A DNA stretch of 57,620 bases from positions 1 through 57,620 of IMG/VR virus record IMGVR_UViG_3300028024_000011; one strand, given 5' to 3'. The position numbers were made by a program, and so were the translations under genes. This document shows positions 1 through 6,707 of this stretch, in pieces (within the stretch, counting starts at the first letter, position 1; the number at the start of each line of letters is the position of its first letter). The notes beneath the pieces were generated by a model, which had not been told where the DNA came from, did not search any database, and saw only the letters and a program-made list of their open reading frames with translations. Origin of the DNA: a virus.

Positions 1-78
1 CTGGCGTGCGCCGCGGTTGTAGAAATCGCGGCTGTTGTTGTCAAGCGCCCGAGCCCATGCCATCTGTCCCATTGTCAT
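1..78 (-). CDS. Partial gene, N-terminus only, probably of a DUF6011-type protein
   Basis: The gene starts at 78 behind a GGGAGACGGACAG leader, the start-associated word of this phage, and runs off the left edge after 26 codons (begins MTMGQMAWARALDNNSRDFY). In-frame ATGs at 72 and 63 are alternatives; 63 also has a GACAG leader. A sigma70-like promoter lies at 123-151. The start resembles the N-terminal part of proteins that end in a DUF6011 zinc motif, and such a C-terminal half is found at the opposite window edge (57511-57620), so both may be one gene. The family link is inference from a short stretch. Confidence 0.5.
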   Translation of the reverse strand, partial: MTMGQMAWARALDNNSRDFYNRGARQ

Positions 79-122
79 CTGTCCGTCTCCCATTCGGTCT
101 GTGTGACCGTTGCCACACGGGC

Positions 123-151
123 AGTATAGCGAACCGTTACCACACACGCAA
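123..151 (-). promoter_or_regulatory. Sigma70-like promoter with operator-like word in the spacer
   Basis: On the minus strand, TTGCGT (151-146) and TATACT (128-123) are 17 bases apart. The -35 and spacer contain GTGTGGTAACGG, and a second copy GTGTGGCAACGG lies just downstream (107-118), around the expected transcript start. It reads into the gene starting at 78. Confidence 0.8.
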
Positions 152-181
152 GCCCCGGCCCGTGATCTCCCGGGCCGGGGC
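152..181 (-). terminator. GC-rich hairpin, probable terminator
   Basis: An 11-bp perfect stem (152-162 with 171-181) lies directly after the stop of the 38-residue gene and before the promoter at 123-151. There is no strong U tract, so termination efficiency is uncertain. Confidence 0.6.
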
Positions 182-187
182 TGTAGC

Positions 188-304
188 TCAGCGATAGATC
201 CGCGCGAGCACCATGACGGCACCGATCGCCATCACTGCCACCGGCGCCGCGATCGTGAGCGCGAGCCCAAGCAAGACTAGCGCCGTTGCTAGTCGGTCTG
301 CCAT
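188..304 (-). CDS. Small hydrophobic membrane protein, 38 aa
   Basis: MADRLATALVLLGLALTIAA... is hydrophobic almost throughout (residues 5-35: one long or two short membrane spans) and ends in a short basic tail. A GAGGTGAG ribosome binding site precedes ATG 304. It is the last gene of a short leftward unit, followed by a terminator-like hairpin. Size and topology would suit a regulator of membrane state or an exclusion protein, but the sequence gives no specific role. Confidence 0.6.
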   Translation of the reverse strand: MADRLATALVLLGLALTIAAPVAVMAIGAVMVLARIYR

Positions 305-322
305 CGTCTCACCTCGCGGCGT

Positions 323-532
323 TTAGTTGTCCCGGCTCGGCCGCCACGTCCCGCGCGCATACTGGCCACGCTGGCGCGTTGGCGACGCGTCCAGCACCGG
401 CAACGCCAGCGGCGACATGCCCGGCGCGCAATCGGACACGTAGCGCTCAAACCTCGCCGCGTCTTGTGCGTCGTCAAACGGTCCGTACACGCTCGTGTCG
501 CCCTGTTGGTCTGTCACTACCACGACGTACAT
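323..532 (-). CDS. Conserved-looking small phage protein, 69 aa
   Basis: It begins MYVVVVTDQQGDTSVYGPFDD..., a pattern familiar from short proteins of phages of high-GC bacteria (beta strand, 'VYGPF', then a helix with alternating A/F/E). ATG 532 is chosen because of the GGGGGCAGT ribosome binding site; an upstream in-frame ATG at 574 would overlap the hairpin at 555-585. No catalytic motif is visible. Confidence 0.7.
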   Translation of the reverse strand: MYVVVVTDQQGDTSVYGPFDDAQDAARFERYVSDCAPGMSPLALPVLDASPTRQRGQYARGTWRPSRDN

Positions 533-554
533 CACTGCCCCCTGTTGGCTCGCT

Positions 555-585
555 ACGGGCCGCTGACAGGTCATCAGCGGCCCGT
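555..585 (-). terminator. 12-bp hairpin between two early genes
   Basis: ACGGGCCGCTGA (555-566) pairs with TCAGCGGCCCGT (574-585). It sits between the stop at 591 and the start at 532 and holds a CGCTACGGGC word also found in other junction hairpins. It could be an attenuator or a processing site. Confidence 0.5.
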
Positions 586-590
586 GCTCG

Positions 591-959
591 TTACCGATAC
601 TGTTTCACCCACTCGCGATAGTCGGCCGACCATCGCCAGCCGTAACTCTTGCCGTTGCGCGGTCGTTTGATCTCGGTTCGTACCTCGATCGTCGGCCAGT
701 CATCAGCCGCGATCATCGGACGGTCGCCGGCGAGCCCGAGCACGGTACCGGACCACGAGTTGCGGGCCGGCCACGGTACCTGCCCCAGTAGCGCCTTGAT
801 GCCCGGAATAGGCGCCGTACCATCGTACACGGACTCGCGCGATACCGCGACGCGCTCGACGCGCCACGCCTTGACGCCATCCCAATCGGCCCACTCGCCG
901 CGGTACTGCGCGAGCTTGCCGTCATGCTCGATCAGTTCGCCTATCGATCGGTTCGCCAT
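591..959 (-). CDS. Hypothetical early protein, 122 aa
   Basis: It starts at ATG 959 in the context GGGACAGACAG-ATG, 45 bases downstream of a clear promoter (1004-1032). It contains several Trp residues (DWDGVKAW; SYGWRWSADYREW at the C-terminus) and looks soluble and compact. I recognise no family. The promoter makes it one of the better-marked early genes. Confidence 0.85.
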   Translation of the reverse strand: MANRSIGELIEHDGKLAQYRGEWADWDGVKAWRVERVAVSRESVYDGTAPIPGIKALLGQVPWPARNSWSGTVLGLAGDRPMIAADDWPTIEVRTEIKRPRNGKSYGWRWSADYREWVKQYR

Positions 960-1003
960 CTGTCTGTCCCTTCAATCTGTCTCGTGGCCGTTGCCACACG
1001 GCA

Positions 1004-1032
1004 ATCATATCAGCCCGTTACCACACACGCAA
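1004..1032 (-). promoter_or_regulatory. Sigma70-like promoter with paired operator-like words
   Basis: TTGCGT (1032-1027), 17-base spacer, TATGAT (1009-1004) on the minus strand. GTGTGGTAACGG overlaps the -35/spacer; a direct copy GTGTGGCAACGG is at 988-999, across the likely start point. It drives the gene starting at 959. Confidence 0.85.
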
Positions 1033-1061
1033 CAGGGCCGCCCGAATCCGGGCGGCCCTGT
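1032..1061 (-). terminator. Strong GC-rich hairpin, probable terminator
   Basis: A 12-bp perfect stem (1032-1043 with 1050-1061) with a 6-base loop follows the stop at 1072 and abuts the -35 box of the next promoter. Confidence 0.65.
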
Positions 1062-1071
1062 GATCGCGAGG

Positions 1072-1332
1072 CTACGGTTTTCGGGTGCGTGAGCCCTTCC
1101 CGGTGCCGACCGCGCAACCAAGTTGCACGGCGGCCAGACGGGCTCGGCTATCGTCGGCCGCGCGCCACAGCGCGTCAATCCGCCGGCGCCGTGCGTCCGT
1201 GCCGTTGTCGCGCGTCTCGCGGATCTGCCGTTCGAGTCGTTCGAGTCGGTCGCGCTCGTGGCCAACGTCAACGCGGATCTTCGGCTCGGTCAGCGAGCAG
1301 TACGGGTTATCGTGTGGTGTGCCGCATGCCAT
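1072..1332 (-). CDS. Hypothetical early protein, 86 aa, charged and helical
   Basis: ATG 1332 (MACGTPHDNPYCSLTEPKIR...) is chosen because the preceding bases GAGAGCTAGACAG match the start-associated word. A longer reading to 1428 would overlap the gene upstream. The middle is a highly charged helix (HERDRLERLERQIRETRD), probably coiled coil, and the tail is basic. Two N-terminal Cys are visible. It is four bases after the stop of the 56-residue gene, so co-transcribed. Confidence 0.8.
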   Translation of the reverse strand: MACGTPHDNPYCSLTEPKIRVDVGHERDRLERLERQIRETRDNGTDARRRRIDALWRAADDSRARLAAVQLGCAVGTGKGSRTRKP

Positions 1333-1336
1333 CTGT

Positions 1337-1507
1337 CTAGCTCTCCTGACTCGTCTTGCTGGCGATCTCGCGCATGGACTGGTACCGGTAGCCGGCCGCT
1401 TCGGCAACGCGTCGCCGCTCGGCGGCAATCTCGATAGCGCGCTGCTCTTGCTGCTGGCGCGTCTGTGTCAGGTACCGCGCTTCGTCACTCCATCCGTGCA
1501 CTGCCAT
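1337..1507 (-). CDS. Hypothetical early protein, 56 aa
   Basis: It starts at ATG 1507 behind GGGAGACAGACAG and is the first gene leftward of the divergent promoter region. MAVHGWSDEARYLTQTRQQQ... is largely a Gln/Arg/Glu-rich amphipathic helix. No family was recognised. Confidence 0.75.
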   Translation of the reverse strand: MAVHGWSDEARYLTQTRQQQEQRAIEIAAERRRVAEAAGYRYQSMREIASKTSQES

Positions 1508-1558
1508 CTGTCTGTCTCCCGCATCGGCCGTGTCGCCGCTCGCGTAACTCGCCTGACT

Positions 1559-1588
1559 ACTGTAGCGTGGCCGTTACCACACTGTCAA
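1559..1588 (-). promoter_or_regulatory. Leftward early promoter
   Basis: TTGACA (1588-1583), an 18-base spacer and TACAGT (1564-1559). The spacer starts with the operator-like GTGTGGTAACGG. This is the left half of a divergent promoter pair; it reads into the genes at 1507 and 1332. Confidence 0.75.
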
Positions 1589-1597
1589 CAGGTAGCC

Positions 1598-1625
1598 TGA
1601 AATGTCATCCTGAGATGACATTTCA
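1598..1625. repeat. Junction palindrome, copy 1
   Basis: 12-bp arms (1598-1609, 1614-1625) around loop CTGA. It lies exactly between the two divergent promoters, in no transcript of either, which favours a DNA-level role for this copy. Confidence 0.9.
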
Positions 1626-1630
1626 CCGGC

Positions 1631-1659
1631 TTGCTTGCCGTTGCCACACACGCTATACT
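1631..1659 (+). promoter_or_regulatory. Rightward promoter of the plus-strand operon
   Basis: TTGCTT (1631-1636), 17-base spacer, TATACT (1654-1659) on the plus strand. The spacer is the same operator-like word in the opposite orientation (CCGTTGCCACACACGC, 1638-1653). It drives the gene at 1701. Confidence 0.8.
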
Positions 1660-1700
1660 CAAAGCAGCGCACGGGCGCGAGACAGACGGGAGACAGACAG

Positions 1701-2087
1701 ATGGCACGACCAACGGACATCAGCGAGGCTCGCCGGGATATCGAGGCTGCGAAGCTCGCGGAAGACGGCATCACGTGGCCCATCGTCACGTTGCGCAAGC
1801 AGTGGGGACCGTACGTACCGGGCACGATTTTCTACGGCATCCCGTCCAGCAAGGATCCGGAACGGCGCGGCAAGCATTATCTGGTCAACGAGCACGTATG
1901 CAACTGCCCCGACCGGAAGAAAGCACGGAACGTCTGCAAACACATTCGGGCCGTCCGGATCCATCAGGAGAACGAAGCGCAACGGCTCGGGCTGGCCACG
2001 CTGGCGGAAATTGACGTCGAGTGCGCCGGCATCCGTGCCGATCACGACGCGGTACGCGCGGCCTTCCAACGGCGCCGCGCCTCATAA
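1701..2087 (+). CDS. SWIM-type zinc-finger protein, 128 aa
   Basis: The core YLVNEHVCNCPDRKKA followed by RNVCKHIRAV fits the SWIM zinc-binding pattern CxC...CxH, found in proteins that bind DNA or other proteins. ATG 1701 follows GGGAGACAGACAG and a TTGCTT-17-TATACT promoter. It opens the only plus-strand operon and is followed by a hairpin (2093-2120). Being transcribed from a promoter that shares the operator word with the leftward early promoter, it could take part in regulation; that is inference. Confidence 0.85.
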   Translation: MARPTDISEARRDIEAAKLAEDGITWPIVTLRKQWGPYVPGTIFYGIPSSKDPERRGKHYLVNEHVCNCPDRKKARNVCKHIRAVRIHQENEAQRLGLATLAEIDVECAGIRADHDAVRAAFQRRRAS

Positions 2088-2092
2088 CCATC

Positions 2093-2120
2093 CGAGCCCC
2101 GGCCGAGCGGCCGGGGCTCG
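2093..2120 (+). terminator. Hairpin after the SWIM gene
   Basis: CGAGCCCCGGCC (2093-2104) pairs with GGCCGGGGCTCG (2109-2120), followed by TTCAT. It probably attenuates transcription into the downstream genes, which have no separate clear promoter. Confidence 0.65.
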
Positions 2121-2140
2121 TTCATGTACAGGGGGTAAGT

Positions 2141-2368
2141 ATGTGGCAAGCAAGGGCGTGCGGTTGCGCTGTCAACACCCAGAACGAGCCAGCGACGACT
2201 CGCCCGTGCGCCAATCTGGCCACGCTGATCGAACATCGGCGGCAAGCTCGCGCGACCCTATCCACGCTCAGGATCGGCGTAGCCGGCAATAGTGGCGAGC
2301 GGCGACGACTTCAAGCGGTCGTTGCGAAACTAACGGGCTCGATCCAATCGCATCGGGCCGGATCGTGA
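2141..2368 (+). CDS. Cys-rich small protein, first of three tandem paralogues, 75 aa
   Basis: MWQARACGCAV... carries a CGC triplet near the N-terminus and a further Cys 15 residues after the triplet (PCANLATL), then a basic helix. The next two genes share this plan. Start 2141 is supported by CAGGGGGTAAGT. The Cys pattern suggests a half zinc site, perhaps completed by dimerisation. No named family was recognised. Confidence 0.75.
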   Translation: MWQARACGCAVNTQNEPATTRPCANLATLIEHRRQARATLSTLRIGVAGNSGERRRLQAVVAKLTGSIQSHRAGS

Positions 2369-2589
2369 TCACGCGCCGCTGTGGCTGTGTCTATTACACC
2401 GGCAACCGCGTACTCCGCGCGCCGTGCTCCGGCCTGTCTGATCTGTGGGCGGCACACCGGATCGCGCTAGCCGATCGCACCCGAGCCCGTGCCGAGTGCG
2501 CCACGCGGCGCGTGATCGAGGCTGCCGCGGCGCGCGTCAACCGGTTGACGCGCGCCATGCTGCGCCACGACCGGGAGTGCCGGAAATGA
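2365..2589 (+). CDS. Cys-rich small protein, second tandem paralogue, 74 aa
   Basis: A GTG start overlaps the previous stop (GTGA). MITRRCGCVYYTG... has the same CGC triplet and a later Cys (APCSGLSDLW), followed by an Ala/Arg-rich helix. Same layout as its neighbours, so probably duplication followed by divergence. Function unknown. Confidence 0.75.
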   Translation: MITRRCGCVYYTGNRVLRAPCSGLSDLWAAHRIALADRTRARAECATRRVIEAAAARVNRLTRAMLRHDRECRK

Positions 2590-2792
2590 CCGTGCGCGCG
2601 TGTGGTTGTCGAACGTCGAGCCGCGGCGAGCCGACAACCTACTGTGACGACTTGACAAAGTTACAAGGGATGTACCGGTCCGCATTGGACCGGTACATCC
2701 ACGCGCCACCGGGAACCGATGAAGGCAACGCGGCCAGCGACCGTCTACGCGAGATCAATAAGCGCATCAGCGCACACTGGCGGCTACGATGA
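2586..2792 (+). CDS. Cys-rich small protein, third tandem paralogue, 68 aa
   Basis: ATGA overlap with the previous gene. MTVRACGCRTSSRG... again shows R-x-CGC and a downstream Cys (TYCDDLTKLQ). The C-terminal half is helical and charged. See 2141 and 2365 for the family argument. Confidence 0.75.
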   Translation: MTVRACGCRTSSRGEPTTYCDDLTKLQGMYRSALDRYIHAPPGTDEGNAASDRLREINKRISAHWRLR

Positions 2793-3070
2793 AGTATCTA
2801 GAGATCACACGGATACCGGCGCGCGGGCGCCACTGCGCCGAGCTTCGCATGTTGATTGAGACGGTCAGCCGCAACGGCGCGCGATACGTGGCCGAGCTTA
2901 CGCTGAATGACGAGACGTTGCACGGCTTTATTCAGATGGCCCACCACGCCGGCAGGTACCGGCGCAAGCTCGGCCCGTTGACCGTGCAGGTTACCCGCGT
3001 GCCGGACGCAAGCGGCGCCGGCTCGATCGAGCCGGCGCCGCGTCGGTTGCGGATCGTTGGCGACGCTTAG
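2789..3070 (+). CDS. Hypothetical protein, 93 aa, last gene of the plus-strand operon
   Basis: It starts by ATGA overlap with the previous gene. MKYLEITRIPARGRHCAELR... alternates strands and helices and looks like a compact alpha/beta domain. Its stop overlaps by four bases the stop of the convergent minus-strand gene (3067-3264), so rightward and leftward transcription meet here with no terminator between them. Confidence 0.8.
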   Translation: MKYLEITRIPARGRHCAELRMLIETVSRNGARYVAELTLNDETLHGFIQMAHHAGRYRRKLGPLTVQVTRVPDASGAGSIEPAPRRLRIVGDA

Positions 3071-3264
3071 TGGTCGGTTGACTCCGGCTCGCCGCCGGGC
3101 TTCGTTGCGCCGAGCGCCTTCCGCGCGTCGCTTTGTGCGCGCTGAATGGCGAGGATAGCCCGGTCCTTCCGCGCGCCGTCCGGCAGATTCGTCCGGTACT
3201 GTGTCATCAGGTGTTCGGCCATCTTGTCCAGCGATTCCGCCAGCATGTCGGCGTTCTGATTCAC
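3067..3264 (-). CDS. Small hydrophilic protein after the lysin, 65 aa
   Basis: GTG 3264 overlaps the lysin stop (GTGA) and has GGAGG upstream; this is preferred to an ATG at 3309 that would overlap the lysin more. It is a charged helical protein (NADMLAESLDKMAEHLMTQY) without a membrane segment, so it is not an obvious holin despite its place next to the lysin. Last gene of the late leftward unit. Confidence 0.75.
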   Translation of the reverse strand: MNQNADMLAESLDKMAEHLMTQYRTNLPDGARKDRAILAIQRAQSDARKALGATKPGGEPESTDH

Positions 3265-5192
3265 GACGTCAAGTCCTCCCAGAAAGCTCGGCTGAGCGAC
3301 GGTACCCACGTGTACCGTCGCGCGTGGCCGAGTCCGTCCGTACCGATCGCGGTACTGTAGCCGTTCGCCGTCGAGCCCTGGAACGAGAACACTTCGTCAG
3401 ACGCCGGACGATCGCCACGAGCCGCCATCGCGTCCACAAGCCCACTGCCCACGTTGTACGTTGTCTCGGGCTGTGGCGTAGGCGCCGGTGCCGGGCCGGG
3501 CTTGCCGTACTTGCGTAGCTGATCGAGGTTGCCGAAGAACGCGTCTAGATCGCAGTCACCGGCGATCCCTGGCACGCGCCCGCTACTGCTGTACTGCCAG
3601 AACGCCAACGGCGCCCCGGTCGCCAGCCACGGGTCAACCGGGGCCGGCGGATCGCCGCGCGGGTAGTCCGGCATCGGTGGCTGTTCGTACGCCGCGATGC
3701 ACAGTCCCATCACGGTCAGTTTGTCGTCGCCGGGATCGTCTCCGAATCCGTGCGGATCGGCGTACCACTTGCCCGTGTACACGACCGGCCAGAAGCCTTC
3801 GGCCGCGGCAATGTAGGCGCCCCACGTGTACACCCACGCGGTCAAGTCCATACCTGACGTCAGCGCCGTGTCTTCCATGTCGAGCCACACACCATCGCCG
3901 GGGCTGAAACCGCCGTTCGCGTTGACCACTGACAGAAAGAACGCGGCCTCTTCGTCCGGCTGATTCGCACTCGGCCGCGCGAAATGGTAGGCGATCCGGA
4001 CCATGTTAGCGTCCGCGATGCCTCGCCAGTTGACATCAAAGTCCGGGTCTACGAACGACGTACCCTCCGATGCTTTGCACACGCCGAACGCGCGACCGCT
4101 CGCGGCAACGGCGGCCCAATCGATCGCGGCAACTTGCCAGTTCGACACGTCCACGCCGTAGACTCGTTCATCTGCCATAGGTACCTCCGTAGACGGCCCT
4201 GACGGGCCCGGATCGGGCTGTGTGGGTCCGGTAGCCACCGGTGGCGCCGGTGGCGTCTGTTGGCCATCCCGCGGCACCTGGGGGGCATCAGCGATGTCAC
4301 CGGGCACCATGTACGTAGGATCGGCGTGCAGGACGATCGCCCCATCCCATAGTGCCATCCGATCGGGATTACCTTCGATGTCGTATGTCCGCTGTCCGGC
4401 GTCTTGCTCCCAACGCCAGATGAAATAGCACGTCTGTAGACGACTGATGCCCGCGCATAGCGTCATGAGTCGTTGGCGGATCTGGCCCTCTTCGGCTAGC
4501 GAGCCCGGCGCGTTCCACTCGCCCAACAGCAACGGGTGACGCGGGAACGCTCGCGCGTACCATTCGACGGTCTGCGTCACGGACTCAACGCTATTGTACG
4601 CGTGCAAGCACACGCCGTCGAACATCTCAGCGGCCGATGTCCACAGCGGCGCGATATCGTCGCGTAGCTCGCCGTGGCCCGGCGCCCACGCCGGGAACCA
4701 CCAGCGCGGCGACCATCCGCGATCCGCCGCGCGTTCCCTGCACGCGCCGAGCAGTCCCACGAGGAAATCAGCCCAGTACCGATAGTTGCTCGGCCAGTTC
4801 GACGCTTGCATATCGTCGTGTTCGTCGCCGCGCTCATAGTTCAGGTTTAGCTCGTTCAGCAAGAGCACGTCAGACGGATAGGCGCCGGTCCGGTCGTGGT
4901 GCGCGTCGAGATTGGCGAATACCGAACGGCTGTAGCTGTGAGCGTTCCAGCCGGATAACGCGGGCTTTTCCTGTGGACTCGATCGCCAGACCGTCAGACC
5001 CGGCGCATAGCCAACGCTCGCCGCGTACTCAGCCCGCCGAGCTACAACCGCCAGCCAATACCATTGGGCTTCGGGCTCGTTCATGATCGTAGGCGCGTCG
5101 AGTTGCAGGACGTCGAGAATCGGGTCTGTCGGGCCGTCTCGCCCGGCCGGTGCGCTACCCGTTCGCCAGTGGATGCCGTCCGCTCGGCCCAT
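3261..5192 (-). CDS. Bimodular peptidoglycan hydrolase: TIM-barrel glycosidase plus GH25 lysozyme, 643 aa
   Basis: Residues about 1-300 look like a clan-A (beta/alpha)8 glycoside hydrolase: a putative acid/base Glu114 in LLLNELNLNY and nucleophile Glu225 in LLLGEWNAPG, the usual strand-4 and strand-7 positions. A Pro-rich linker (310-338) leads to a GH25 muramidase domain with YGVDVSNWQ (Asp348) and GVWLDMEDT (Asp438, Glu440). A third region (about 555-643) is a plausible wall-binding module. It lies at the end of the tail operon. Met339 has its own GGAGGTACCT ribosome binding site, so a separate GH25 protein may also be made. No signal peptide is seen. The first module's substrate is not fixed by sequence and it may instead act as a tail enzyme. 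Confidence 0.85.
   Translation of the reverse strand: MGRADGIHWRTGSAPAGRDGPTDPILDVLQLDAPTIMNEPEAQWYWLAVVARRAEYAASVGYAPGLTVWRSSPQEKPALSGWNAHSYSRSVFANLDAHHDRTGAYPSDVLLLNELNLNYERGDEHDDMQASNWPSNYRYWADFLVGLLGACRERAADRGWSPRWWFPAWAPGHGELRDDIAPLWTSAAEMFDGVCLHAYNSVESVTQTVEWYARAFPRHPLLLGEWNAPGSLAEEGQIRQRLMTLCAGISRLQTCYFIWRWEQDAGQRTYDIEGNPDRMALWDGAIVLHADPTYMVPGDIADAPQVPRDGQQTPPAPPVATGPTQPDPGPSGPSTEVPMADERVYGVDVSNWQVAAIDWAAVAASGRAFGVCKASEGTSFVDPDFDVNWRGIADANMVRIAYHFARPSANQPDEEAAFFLSVVNANGGFSPGDGVWLDMEDTALTSGMDLTAWVYTWGAYIAAAEGFWPVVYTGKWYADPHGFGDDPGDDKLTVMGLCIAAYEQPPMPDYPRGDPPAPVDPWLATGAPLAFWQYSSSGRVPGIAGDCDLDAFFGNLDQLRKYGKPGPAPAPTPQPETTYNVGSGLVDAMAARGDRPASDEVFSFQGSTANGYSTAIGTDGLGHARRYTWVPSLSRAFWEDLTS
4178..4190 (-). 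promoter_or_regulatory. Candidate internal translation start inside the lysin gene
   Basis: ACGGAGGTACCT immediately precedes an in-frame ATG (4178-4176) exactly at the linker/GH25 boundary (MADERVYGVDVSNWQ). The spacing and strength are better than at the annotated lysin start. It would give a 304-residue GH25 protein. Confidence 0.55.
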
Positions 5193-5204
5193 ATACCCCC
5201 CTGA

Positions 5205-5226
5205 AATGTCATCTCAGGATGACATT
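5205..5226. repeat. Junction palindrome, copy 2
   Basis: 9-bp arms around loop TCAG (plus strand). It lies between the 193-residue gene (stop 5228) and the lysin start (5192), so in the lysin leader. Confidence 0.9.
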
Positions 5227-5227
5227 G

Positions 5228-5809
5228 TTAGCCGCGGTGTCCCTTCCAGATTCCGATGGTTAGGTGAGCCGCCGCGTTTGCCCACCCGATCGGGTTGCCG
5301 TTCCAAATGCCGACATACAGCCGGCATGGTCCGAATAGCAGGATATTCGTTTCGTGGTTGTGGTAGCCGGCCCACGTGCCTTCGCTCGTGTCGGTCACCA
5401 CGCGGCCGGGTTGTAGTTGCCACGTGTCGTCGGGCATCTTGACTTTAGTAGGTTCGCGCCACTGTGCGAAGTGTCCGAACGTCGACCACACTGACGCGTC
5501 GAGTCCACGGTCTGGCCGTTGCACGAATATGTGCATGATCAGATCCATAGGGTTATACGACGGTTCCGGGTGCGCTAGCATTTCCTCGATAGAAAACAGT
5601 GTCCAGACCTCGCCGGCCGGGACCATCGTATCGAAGCACGGGAACGTCTGGCCGCGGTTCTGGGATTTGATGACAAGCGTGTCGTTGATCGTCGGCCCTT
5701 TGTAGAAGCCCTGCATCATGGGATCTTCGGCCGGATCATACGGCAAACGGATGGCGCCGTAGTGGACGCCATCCGTTATCGGATCGTAGGGTAGCGAATT
5801 GTCGGTCAT
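5228..5809 (-). CDS. Putative tail/host-contact protein, 193 aa
   Basis: ATG 5809 overlaps the previous stop (ATGA). The sequence is rich in aromatic residues and strands (WSTFGHFAQW, GYHNHETNILLFGPC) and has no membrane segment. By position between the distal tail genes and the lysin it is likely a baseplate or fibre component; its aromatic content would suit sugar binding. Role inferred from position only. Confidence 0.75.
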   Translation of the reverse strand: MTDNSLPYDPITDGVHYGAIRLPYDPAEDPMMQGFYKGPTINDTLVIKSQNRGQTFPCFDTMVPAGEVWTLFSIEEMLAHPEPSYNPMDLIMHIFVQRPDRGLDASVWSTFGHFAQWREPTKVKMPDDTWQLQPGRVVTDTSEGTWAGYHNHETNILLFGPCRLYVGIWNGNPIGWANAAAHLTIGIWKGHRG

Positions 5810-6237
5810 CGTGCCCCCGGTCGCCTGAACGTCTGGCGGATCTGCCACAGCGCCCACCAGCACAGGATTTTGACGACGGCTACCGTCGCCGCGTTTGCTG
5901 GCGCCTGAGCCGTTGCGTATGCCCGTAGGGCTTGCACGCGCGTCACGAGTTGTTGCGGCGTGGTATCGTCGGCATCGGCGCCGTAGTCCGGATCAGGATC
6001 CGGCGCGTGAGCGGCTACGATGGCCGCGGCTTCGGCCGGTAGCTCGGCCGGCATGTTGTCGGCATCGTAGGTGAAAACCTTGCCGTTCTGGTCGGTTGAG
6101 ATCATCCCGAGTTGATTGTGTGGCACGCCGGCTGCCGTCAACTCGTCAGCGAGCCGGGCGAGGTTGACCCGCTTGCCGTTCGTCGGGATGCCCACCAGAT
6201 CGCGGTAGCGCTGCGCTGGATCTGTTACGGCCACCAT
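5806..6237 (-). CDS. Hypothetical late protein, 143 aa
   Basis: It starts at ATG 6237, overlapping the previous gene by 13 bases. An N-terminal alpha/beta part (LVGIPTNGKRVNLARLADEL) is followed by an acidic linker (PDPDPDYGADADD) and a C-terminal stretch that is hydrophobic then basic (VAVVKILCWWALWQIRQTFRR), possibly membrane-active. The adjacent lysin makes a link with lysis conceivable but unproven. Confidence 0.75.
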   Translation of the reverse strand: MVAVTDPAQRYRDLVGIPTNGKRVNLARLADELTAAGVPHNQLGMISTDQNGKVFTYDADNMPAELPAEAAAIVAAHAPDPDPDYGADADDTTPQQLVTRVQALRAYATAQAPANAATVAVVKILCWWALWQIRQTFRRPGAR

Positions 6238-6707
6238 GAGCCCTCATAAGCGAGAATCCACCGATACGGACCGTACAGGTTGCCGGTGCCGGTGTCGACA
6301 CGAAAGTACATATATGGGTTATAGCTACCGACCGGCTGGCCGGTGAACACCATAGCAACCGGGTTCGCCTGAATCGAGCTTGACGGCACACGAACCGGGT
6401 AGCCCTGCACGACACCGGTCACGCCGTTGAGCGCGATGCCGATATACACGTCGTTACCCGGTGACGAGTGGTAGCACCGCGCATCGAACAGCACGACGAT
6501 ATCCGACGACGCGTTGCGTTTGTTGATCTGACATGATGTATCAGTCGGCACGAACGCCGTGTTCGACGTCGAGATAGTCGAGCCGGTGGGAAGCCCCAGG
6601 ACCGGCCGGCCAGTCATGGGCGATTCACGAGCCGCCAGACGGTCAACCGTCCGTTTCAAATCCTCAAGATCGTTCATGTACTGCTGAAACGATCGTTGAT
6701 CGATCAT
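6225..6707 (-). CDS. Putative minor tail or fibre protein, 160 aa
   Basis: ATGA overlap with the tail-hub gene. A short N-terminal helix (YMNDLEDLKRTVDRL), likely a trimeric coiled coil, is followed by a beta-rich Gly/Ser/Thr domain ending YEGSWWP. Coiled coil plus beta domain after the hub gene is typical of short tail fibres. Confidence 0.75.
   Translation of the reverse strand: MIDQRSFQQYMNDLEDLKRTVDRLAARESPMTGRPVLGLPTGSTISTSNTAFVPTDTSCQINKRNASSDIVVLFDARCYHSSPGNDVYIGIALNGVTGVVQGYPVRVPSSSIQANPVAMVFTGQPVGSYNPYMYFRVDTGTGNLYGPYRWILAYEGSWWP

Noticed and set aside
1598-1625. Reading the palindromes as ordinary rho-independent terminators
   Set aside because: Hairpins lack U tracts, several lie inside coding sequence, and this copy is between divergent promoters where no transcript ends.
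4178-5192. Interpreting the lysin as two separate adjacent genes
   Set aside because: The frame is continuous through the Pro-rich linker with no stop; an internal start is the simpler explanation.
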